Source: DATLGB01 sp035540675
Lineage (GTDB): Bacteria > Actinomycetota > Thermoleophilia > Solirubrobacterales > Solirubrobacteraceae
Length of the DNA: 15,522 nt
Assembly (NCBI GenBank): GCA_035540675.1
Contig: DATLGB010000072.1
Location: forward strand, 1 to 15,522
Direction of reading: 5' to 3'
Positions 6,414 through 12,057 of the stretch are shown piece by piece. A program made the position numbers and the translations under genes. Under the pieces are notes generated by a model that was given only the letters and a program-made list of their open reading frames with translations, was not told where the DNA came from and ran no database searches. Each line of letters begins with the position of its first letter. Position 1 is the stretch's first letter.

Positions 6414-6941
6414 TCCGCCGCCCGCCGGGCGGTGGACGTCGCCCTCGCACGCGCCCCAGATCCCGCGCCGCTGCGCGCGCGCCTCGCGCGCCGCCGCGCG
6501 GTAGCGCGCGAGCCGCCGGAACGGGTCGTCGTACACGTACGGCGCGGCCCAGCCCGCGCGCGCGAGCTCCTCGCCGAGGTCGCGCCCGTCGCGCAGCTCG
6601 ACGTAGGCGAGCAGGCGGTCGTAGCGGTCGCGGCGGTCCTGCGTCGGGTCGGCCACGAGCCGGACCCGGCGGTCGCCCGCGACCAGCCGCGCGAGCGCGC
6701 GCGTCGCCGCGTGGGCCCCGCACTCCACCGGCGTGCCCGGCCGCCGCGACTCCGGCGTGTCGATGCCGATCAGCCGCACCGTCTCGCGCCGCCCGCCGAC
6801 CGCCACCTTGACGGTGTCGCCGTCGACGACGTCGACCAGCCGCGCTCCGCGCGGGCCCGCGCCCGCGCCGCCGCCGGCCGCGTCGCAGCCGGCGAGGGCG
6901 AGGACCAGCAGGCACGCGGGGAGGCGCCGCACCTCGTGCAT
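6411..6941 (-). CDS. Thermonuclease (SNase-like) lipoprotein
   Basis: A 176-residue protein with a lipoprotein signal: a short positive start, a hydrophobic run and the lipobox LAGC with C19 as the probable acylated residue. A staphylococcal-nuclease fold follows from about residue 33. The catalytic set is complete: D40 and D42 in VDGDTV, R56 and D61, E64 in VRLIGIDTPE, and R109 in RYDRLLAYV, matching D19, D21, R35, D40, E43 and R87 of the staphylococcal enzyme. The family cuts DNA and RNA using calcium. The protein is probably tethered outside the membrane, where it could scavenge nucleic acid or limit DNA in the wall layer. It lies between the FlaG-like gene, from which it is separated by a hairpin, and folE. 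Confidence 0.88.
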   Translation of the reverse strand: MHEVRRLPACLLVLALAGCDAAGGGAGAGPRGARLVDVVDGDTVKVAVGGRRETVRLIGIDTPESRRPGTPVECGAHAATRALARLVAGDRRVRLVADPTQDRRDRYDRLLAYVELRDGRDLGEELARAGWAAPYVYDDPFRRLARYRAAAREARAQRRGIWGACEGDVHRPAGGG

Positions 6942-6952
6942 GCTCGCGCGGC

Positions 6953-6991
6953 GGCCGGACCGGCTGCAGGCGCCGTTGCAGCCGGCCGGCT
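6953..6991. terminator. Long hairpin between the FlaG-like gene and the nuclease gene
   Basis: A nine-bp perfect stem (6960-6968 pairs with 6977-6985, loop 6969-6976) extends by about five further pairs if A6959 is bulged, giving about 14-15 pairs. It begins within the FlaG-like stop codon and ends about 12 bases before the nuclease ATG on the minus strand. There is no T-run. It may stop or attenuate transcription, or stabilise the mRNA end. Confidence 0.5.
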
Positions 6992-7262
6992 ACAGGCCGG
7001 TCATCAGCACCAGCGCCTCGCGCGGCGAGAGGCGGTGGACCGCGCCGTCGCTGCCGCGCAGCTCGACGAGCACACGGCGGCCGAAGGGGTCACGCGCGAT
7101 GTACAGCTCCCGACCGCGGGCGGACAGGCCCTCGGCGCGCGACGCGGCGGCGTCGACCTCGGCGAGGACCTCCAGCGGCGGGAGCGCGGGGACGGCGGCC
7201 GGGACCGGCCGTGGCGGCGGCGGGCCGGCGGCCGGCGTGGGGTGCGGGGTACGGGGACTCAT
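6990..7262 (-). CDS. Small FlaG-like protein
   Basis: A 90-residue protein. The first ~30 residues are Pro/Ala-rich and probably disordered. Residues 51-86 read ELYIARDPFGRRVLVEL, then a turn, then GAVHRLSPREALVL, which follows the FlaG pattern position by position (a VDEETGR-type turn, V-V-x-V strand, DGxV, R-Q-I-P-x-E-E-x-L). FlaG is a small protein of unknown mechanism encoded near flagellin in polar-flagellate bacteria. The gene lies 36 bases downstream of a FliA/WhiG-type sigma gene on the same strand, which supports a motility context. The resemblance is short and made by eye, and the N-terminal half does not match, so this could be a different small protein. Upstream of the ATG no ribosome-binding site is evident. 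Confidence 0.5.
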   Translation of the reverse strand: MSPRTPHPTPAAGPPPPRPVPAAVPALPPLEVLAEVDAAASRAEGLSARGRELYIARDPFGRRVLVELRGSDGAVHRLSPREALVLMTGL

Positions 7263-7273
7263 GTCCCGATGGT

Positions 7274-7287
7274 CGGCGCGCGCGCCG
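7274..7287. repeat. 14-bp perfect GC palindrome in the sigma/FlaG-like gap
   Basis: A perfect palindrome of alternating G and C lies in the 36-base gap between the sigma gene stop and the FlaG-like start. It could be a small stem or simply chance in such GC-rich sequence. Confidence 0.3.
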
Positions 7288-7298
7288 CCGTCTTGAGC

Positions 7299-8102
7299 TC
7301 AGCCCACCGACGCGAGCAGGTTCGCGTCGTCGGCCAGACGATGCTTGAGGGTGCGCTTGAGCTCGCCGTGGATCTGGCAGACGCGGCTCTCCGACACGCC
7401 GAGGACGTCGCCGATCTCGCGCAGCGTCAGGTTGTTGACGTAGAGCATCACCGCGACCTCGCGCTCGCGCCGCGGCAGCCCGTCGAAGGCGCGGCGGAAG
7501 CGGTCCTTGGCCTGGCGCAGCGTCGCCGCCACCGCCGGGTCCCGGCGCTCGTCCTCGTCGGGCAGCGTGTCGATGCGCTCGATCGTGGTGTGGTCCTCGC
7601 CGTGGACGAGCGCGTTGAGCGAGCCGACCTCGGCGCGCGCGATGTCGTCCTGCCGGACGCGCAGGTCCTCGACGCTGATGCCCAGCGCCGCCGCGAGCTC
7701 GGCCGTGGTCGGCCCGCGCCCCTCGGCGACCGTGAAGCGCTCGCGGGCGCGCAGGATGTCGCGCTCCCAGCGCCGCAGGGACCGCGGCGCCCAGTCGCGC
7801 CGGCGCAGCTCGTCGAGCACGGCGCCGTGGATGCGCGTCCAGGCGAACTGGTCGAGCGTGACGCCGCGCGCGGGGTCGAAGCGGTCGATCGAGGTGATCA
7901 GCGCCTCGAGGCCGCAGGAGATGAAGTCGTCGACCTCGCACTCGGTCGGCAGCTGACGGACCTTCTTGTAGACGATGTACTTCACGAGCGGCGCGTACGT
8001 CATCACGAGGCGGTTGCGCAGGCGCACGTCGCCCGTGGCCTTGTATTCGCGCCACAGCGCGAGGGTCGCGTCGGTCTGGGTCCTCCGGCTGGTCGTGGTC
8101 AC
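7299..8102 (-). CDS. fliA: FliA/WhiG-type alternative sigma factor
   Basis: A 267-residue sigma-70 family member of the flagellar/sporulation group. Region 2 spans about 28-105 (RNRLVMTYAPLVKYI, DDFISCGLEALITSIDRFDP, FAWTRIHGAVLDELRRRDW), region 3 about 112-165, and region 4 about 200-255 with the helix-turn-helix LTLREIGDVLGVSESRVCQI. The region 2-3 wording DELRR-x-DW-x-PRS is typical of FliA and WhiG. The frame is open 68 codons further upstream, but I chose the GTG at 8102 because a strong AAGGAGG lies nine bases before it and region 2 begins soon after; length then matches the family. The alternative ATG at 8168 lacks a ribosome-binding site. It heads a leftward group with a FlaG-like gene. 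Whether it controls motility or development cannot be seen here. No anti-sigma (FlgM) gene is nearby. Confidence 0.9.
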   Translation of the reverse strand: MTTTSRRTQTDATLALWREYKATGDVRLRNRLVMTYAPLVKYIVYKKVRQLPTECEVDDFISCGLEALITSIDRFDPARGVTLDQFAWTRIHGAVLDELRRRDWAPRSLRRWERDILRARERFTVAEGRGPTTAELAAALGISVEDLRVRQDDIARAEVGSLNALVHGEDHTTIERIDTLPDEDERRDPAVAATLRQAKDRFRRAFDGLPRREREVAVMLYVNNLTLREIGDVLGVSESRVCQIHGELKRTLKHRLADDANLLASVG

Positions 8103-8330
8103 GACGGTGCGCCTCCTTGCGGTCGTCGCCGCCCTCTCTGGCGGGAGGGGACGGGTCGAGACACTCATCGGCGCCCGGCCGGCGGCGCCGCATCCCCTTA
8201 ATGGGGTAACCGGCCCTAGTACGAACGTCCAGCCGGACCGGGTGGGGCGCGCGCCCGGCGGCGGGTTGTCGACGCGCGGCGCAGGGTACGGTCTGAGGTT
8301 GAGCACACGACCTTTCCCAGGAGCGCGACC
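8103..8330. promoter_or_regulatory. Divergent intergenic region with structured leader of the sigma gene
   Basis: This 228-base gap separates two divergent genes. Toward the sigma gene, the minus strand contains a CCCC-ATTAA-GGGG hairpin (8206-8194), then a seven-bp stem (8190-8184 with 8175-8169), then the AAGGAGG ribosome-binding site (about 8112-8118). Toward the rightward gene, TACGGT (8287-8292) fits a -10 box and TTGTCG (8266-8271) is a weak -35 at a short spacing of 15; AGGAG precedes its ATG. The hairpins might be regulatory, but I could not match them to a known riboswitch. No coding ORF is apparent. Confidence 0.4.
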
Positions 8331-9476
8331 ATGAGCAGCAGGAACCGTTTGTTCTCAGCCCGCACCCTTGTGCTCGGTGGCCTCGCCGTGGCCGCCGCCG
8401 CCGGCGCGCTCAAGAACCGCCATCGTGTCGCGGGCCTGATCGGCGCCCGCTCGAGCGAGCCGGAGCCCTACCCGGCACCCGCCGAGGCGCCGCCCGGCGC
8501 GGCCGCCGCCGTGCGCGACGAGCCGGCGCCGGCGCCCGCCGTCTCCAACTACGACGCCCCGGGCCCGCCCGCCAACACGGCGACGCCCGTCCCCGCCCCC
8601 GAGCCGGTCGTGCACGAGGGCGGGATCGACGAGGCCGCCGAGGAGGCCGCGGCCGCCGCCGAGGCCGCGAACATCGGCGGGACGGTCGCCGACTACGGAC
8701 CGAGCACGCTGGGCGAGGAGGTCGACGAGGCCGACCGCCCGCTCGAGGAGGCCGGGCAGGGCGTGGCCGAGGGCCTCGAGCAGAGCGAGGCCGATCTGGC
8801 CGACAACGTCGAGCCGTCCGCCGGCGACCCGATCGACGCCGAGCGCCGGATCGACGAGGTCATCGAGCAGCAGGACACGCCGGCCGGCGAGGTGGTGGAG
8901 ACCCATCCCCACCTGCACGCCGACGAGCCCCAGTTGACGATCGCCGACGAGGGCGAGACGGCGGCGCGCCCGGCGGCCGAGCCGCCCGCCCCGCCCGCGC
9001 CGCCGAGCGGCCTCTCCGGCGGCTCCGGGCCGAGCGAGAGCGCGCCGCTCGCGCCCGAGACCGTCGACGACGGCGCGCCCACCGGCGGCGGCACCGCCGC
9101 CGGCACGACCTCCGACGAGCCGCCGCCGCCGTCGGCCGCCGACCGGGCCGACGCGCCGCCGCCGCCGCCGGTGCCGGGCACCGCCGCCGAGGACAGCCCG
9201 CCGCCGCCGCCCGAGGCGTCGAGCGGCTCCGCGCTGGGCGAGACGACGACCGCGCAGGACGCGGAGGCCACCCCCGGCGCCGACGACACGAGCGCCGGCG
9301 GCGCGCCGGGCGAGACCCCGGCCGCCGAGAAGTCCTCCGCCGTCTGGCGCGCCGACGACCAGCCGACGGTCGAGCAGCCGCCGGTCGCCCCGCCCTCCGA
9401 CGCGCCCGGGTCCGACTCCGACGACGACGACGGGTCGGAATGGCAGACGTGGTCCGGGCGCGCCGTGGACCGCTGA
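8331..9476 (+). CDS. Membrane-anchored, acidic, largely disordered protein
   Basis: A 381-residue protein not assignable to a characterised family. It has a short basic start and a hydrophobic stretch (about 12-27) that could be an anchor or uncleaved signal. A Pro/Ala/Glu-rich linker follows. Residues ~100-190 look like an ordered, helix-rich core (EEAAAAAEAANIGG, DYGPSTLGEE, ADRPLEEAGQGVAEGLEQ, AERRIDEVIEQ) with a pattern I recall in other Thermoleophilia hypothetical proteins. From about 205 to 365 it is Pro/Asp/Ser/Thr/Gly-rich with runs of four to five prolines, ending in an acidic DDDDGSEWQTWSG tail. A clear AGGAG site supports the ATG. It is divergent from the sigma gene and closed by a hairpin, so it is probably a single-gene transcript. 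A cell-envelope or wall-spanning role is plausible but unproven. Confidence 0.75.
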   Translation: MSSRNRLFSARTLVLGGLAVAAAAGALKNRHRVAGLIGARSSEPEPYPAPAEAPPGAAAAVRDEPAPAPAVSNYDAPGPPANTATPVPAPEPVVHEGGIDEAAEEAAAAAEAANIGGTVADYGPSTLGEEVDEADRPLEEAGQGVAEGLEQSEADLADNVEPSAGDPIDAERRIDEVIEQQDTPAGEVVETHPHLHADEPQLTIADEGETAARPAAEPPAPPAPPSGLSGGSGPSESAPLAPETVDDGAPTGGGTAAGTTSDEPPPPSAADRADAPPPPPVPGTAAEDSPPPPPEASSGSALGETTTAQDAEATPGADDTSAGGAPGETPAAEKSSAVWRADDQPTVEQPPVAPPSDAPGSDSDDDDGSEWQTWSGRAVDR

Positions 9477-9482
9477 CCGCGC

Positions 9483-9513
9483 CGGCCCCGCGCCGGGATG
9501 CCGGCCGGGGCCG
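9483..9513 (+). terminator. Hairpin terminator after the disordered protein gene
   Basis: An inverted repeat (9483-9490 pairs with 9506-9513) with an inner five-bp stem (9492-9496 with 9501-9505, loop GATG, one base bulged at 9491) begins seven bases after the stop codon. There is no T-run, but the stem is about 13 pairs. It would separate this gene from the kinase gene starting at 9566. Confidence 0.6.
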
Positions 9514-9565
9514 CCGCTCGCGGCGCTCGCACGACCACGGCGACCGGCACAATTAGCCAGGCAGG

Positions 9566-11083
9566 ATGAGCCCGCTCGTCGGCACCCAGCTCAGCGGCCG
9601 CTACCGGCTGGACGCCCAGGTCGGCGCCGGCGGGATGTCGACGGTCTATCGCGCGTTCGACACGACGCTCGAGCGCACCGTCGCGGTGAAGCTGATGCAC
9701 CGCGAGATCGCGTCGGATTCGGCGCAGCTCGAACGCTTCCGCCGCGAGGCGCGCTCGGTCGCGCAGTTCAGCCACCCGCACATCGTCGGCGTCATCGACG
9801 CCGGCGAGGACGACCACCGGCCCTACATCGTCTTCGAGTACGTGGAGGGCGAGACCCTCAAGGACCGCATCCGCCGCCAGGGCCGGCTGCCGGTCGACGA
9901 GGCCATCGCGTACGCGATCGAGATCGCGCGCGCCCTGTGCGCGGCGCACAGCCGCGGGATCGTCCACCGCGACATCAAGCCGCAGAACGTCCTCATCGAC
10001 GAGGAGGGCTCGGCCAAGGTGACCGACTTCGGCATCGCGCGGTCGCTGGAGGAGGAGGGGCTCACCGCCGATGGGCGCGTGCTCGGCACGACCGACTACG
10101 TCTCGCCCGAGCAGGCGCTCGGCCACGCCGTCAACGGCCAGTCCGACGTCTACTCGCTCGGGATCGTGCTGTTCGAGATGCTCACCGGCGACGTCCCGTT
10201 CCACGGCGAGAACCAGGTCGCGGTCGCGATGAAGCACGTGCGCGAGGACCTGCCCGACGTGCAGCGGCTGCGCCCCGAGGCGTCCGCGAGCGTGGCGGCC
10301 GTGCTCGACCGCATGACCGCCAAGCCGCTCGACCACCGCTACGCCGACGCCGAGTCGGCGCTCCACGACCTCGAGGACGCGCTGGCGATCGAGGCCGCGC
10401 GCACCGGGCGGGCGACCGGGGAGGCCACCGCCGTCCTGCGCACGCTGCCCGGCAGCGCGCGCCGGCGGATGCCGCTGCGGATGCGCTGGCGCAAGCCGAT
10501 GCTCGGGCTCGGGCTCGGCGCCCTGGTCGCGGCGGCCGTGCTCGTGCTGGTGCTGGGCGAGGCGGCCGACCGCGCCAAGCGCGGCACGGGCACGACGCGC
10601 GAGACGCCGCCGCCGGGGGCGCAGGAGGTGAGCGTCAAGCGCGGCTCGGCGAGCGACTACGACCCGGAGGGCGACGGCAGGGAGCACCCGGAGCTGGCCG
10701 TGCGCGCGGTCGACCGCGACTCAGCGTCTGCCTGGCGGACGGAGACCTACCGCGACAACGAGATCGCGGGCGAGACGGGCCCCAAGGGCGGGATCGGCCT
10801 CTACGTCGACGCGCAGCCCCAGCTCGAGGCCACCGCGATGCTGATCCGGACGCCCCGGGCGGGCTGGAAGGCCGAGCTGTACGCGGCGTCGGGCAGCGAG
10901 GCGCCGGAGTCGCTCGACGGCTGGACGCGCGTCGGCGGCGGGACCGTGCGCCGCACGCGCCAGCGCTTCGAGCTCGACACCCGCGGCCGCAGCCACCGCT
11001 ACTACCTCGTCTGGATCACCGAGCTGCCGCCCGACGCGCAGACGGTCGAGATCGCCGAGGTCGTGCTCTACCGGCGCGGCTAG
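9566..11083 (+). CDS. Receptor-type Ser/Thr protein kinase with discoidin-like ectodomain
   Basis: A 505-residue membrane kinase. Residues ~13-272 are a Hanks-type kinase with the glycine loop (G20-A-G22), catalytic K42, HRDIKPQN (134-141), DFG (154-156) and the SPE motif (180-182), so it should be active. A basic stretch (299-310) is followed by one membrane helix (312-330). The outer part has no PASTA repeats; residues ~363-503 (YDPEGDG-x-EHPELAVRAVD ... AWRTETY ... GIGLYVD ... YYLVWITELPP ... IAEVVLYR) look like a beta-sandwich related to the discoidin-like ending of actinobacterial MviN (MurJ) proteins. Such domains may bind sugars or lipid-linked material. The upstream gap offers CACAAT (9548-9553) and TTAGCC as possible -10 sequences but no clear ribosome-binding site. 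Its stop overlaps the ddl stop (shared CTAG). The ligand and substrates are unknown. Confidence 0.88.
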   Translation: MSPLVGTQLSGRYRLDAQVGAGGMSTVYRAFDTTLERTVAVKLMHREIASDSAQLERFRREARSVAQFSHPHIVGVIDAGEDDHRPYIVFEYVEGETLKDRIRRQGRLPVDEAIAYAIEIARALCAAHSRGIVHRDIKPQNVLIDEEGSAKVTDFGIARSLEEEGLTADGRVLGTTDYVSPEQALGHAVNGQSDVYSLGIVLFEMLTGDVPFHGENQVAVAMKHVREDLPDVQRLRPEASASVAAVLDRMTAKPLDHRYADAESALHDLEDALAIEAARTGRATGEATAVLRTLPGSARRRMPLRMRWRKPMLGLGLGALVAAAVLVLVLGEAADRAKRGTGTTRETPPPGAQEVSVKRGSASDYDPEGDGREHPELAVRAVDRDSASAWRTETYRDNEIAGETGPKGGIGLYVDAQPQLEATAMLIRTPRAGWKAELYAASGSEAPESLDGWTRVGGGTVRRTRQRFELDTRGRSHRYYLVWITELPPDAQTVEIAEVVLYRRG

Positions 11084-12057
11084 CAGGCGTGCCCGCGCCG
11101 CTCGGCGGCGTGGCGCTCGAGGGCGAGCGCGACGAGCCGGTCGCACAGGTCGGGGAAGGCCACGCCGCTCGCCTCCCACAGCTTCGGGTAGACGCTCGTC
11201 TCCGTGAAGCCGGGCAGGGTGTTGAGCTCGTTGACGAGCACGGTCTCGCCCTCGACGAAGAAGTCGACCCGCGCCAGGCCCGAGCAGCCGACGCGCACGA
11301 ACGTGTCGACCGCCAGCCGCCGCACCTCCTCGGCCACCGCGGGCGGGATCCGCGCGGGCACCACGAGGTCCATCCCGCCGGGCGTGTACTTGGCCTCGTA
11401 GTCGTACCAGTCGGCGCCGGTGAGCACGATCTCCCCCGGCACGCTCGCCTGCGGGTCGGCGTGGCCGAGCACGCTGCACTCCACCTCGATCCCCGGCGAG
11501 TAGGCCTCGGCGATCACCAGCGGATCGTGCGCGAAGGCGGCGTCGAGGGCGGCGTCGAGATCCGCCTCGGCCGCCACCTTGCCGATGCCCACCGAGGACC
11601 CCAGCCGCGCCGGCTTGACGAACAGCGGCAGCCCGAGCGCGAGCACCTCCTCGCGGCGGCGGCCGCGCTCCGCCTCGCGCACGGCCACGTAGCGCACCTG
11701 CGGGACGCCCGCCGCCGCGAGCACCTCCTTGAAGACGACCTTGTCCATGCACAGCGACGACGCGAGCACCCCCGCGCCCACGTACGGGACGTCGAGCAGC
11801 TCGAGCAGGCCCTGCACCGTGCCGTCCTCGCCGAACGGCCCGTGCAGCACCGGGAAGGCGACGTCCGCGTCGAGCAGCCCGCGCCCGGGACGCAGCGCGA
11901 TCTCGGTCCCGCCGTGCTCCCACGTGCCGTCACGACGCAGGTGCACGTCGAGCACCTCGTGCCCGGCGGCGGCGACGCCGGCGCGGACGGCGGCGGCGCT
12001 GGACAGCGACACCTCGTGCTCGGACGAGCGCCCGCCGCTGAGGACCGCGACCCGCAC
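11080..12057 (-). CDS. ddl: D-alanine--D-alanine ligase
   Basis: A 325-residue ATP-grasp enzyme that joins two D-alanines for peptidoglycan precursors, in the cytoplasm. Key residues are visible: EHEVSLSSA (13-21, with E15), GSSVGIGK (153-160), the YDYEAKY loop (218-224), R263 and D265 in LARVDFF, and E277 and N279 in NELNTLPGF (276-284). The Tyr in the loop is the residue usually linked with D-Ala-D-Ala rather than D-Ala-D-lactate specificity, so a vancomycin-resistance-type ligase is unlikely. The start is the GTG at 12057, which shares a base with the pknB stop (TAGTG); the open frame extends upstream only as a shadow of pknB. No ribosome-binding site is seen, so translation is probably coupled to pknB. 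Its stop shares a CTAG with the convergent kinase gene. Confidence 0.95.
   Translation of the reverse strand: MRVAVLSGGRSSEHEVSLSSAAAVRAGVAAAGHEVLDVHLRRDGTWEHGGTEIALRPGRGLLDADVAFPVLHGPFGEDGTVQGLLELLDVPYVGAGVLASSLCMDKVVFKEVLAAAGVPQVRYVAVREAERGRRREEVLALGLPLFVKPARLGSSVGIGKVAAEADLDAALDAAFAHDPLVIAEAYSPGIEVECSVLGHADPQASVPGEIVLTGADWYDYEAKYTPGGMDLVVPARIPPAVAEEVRRLAVDTFVRVGCSGLARVDFFVEGETVLVNELNTLPGFTETSVYPKLWEASGVAFPDLCDRLVALALERHAAERRGHAC

Noticed and set aside
8103..8306. Upstream extension of the sigma frame (ATG at 8306 or 8168)
   Set aside because: No ribosome-binding site or sigma-family similarity is seen there, whereas AAGGAGG is placed well for the GTG at 8102.
8103..8330. Cyclic di-GMP (GEMM) riboswitch or sigma-28 promoter upstream of the sigma gene
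   Set aside because: A GGTTACC-like stretch looked suggestive, but the core GEMM elements are absent. The TAAG and GCCGATGA sequences are 24 bases apart, too far for a sigma-28 promoter.
9100..9460. CCG/CGG-rich stretches as a tandem repeat element
   Set aside because: They encode short proline runs in a disordered protein with irregular spacing, so there is no true tandem unit.
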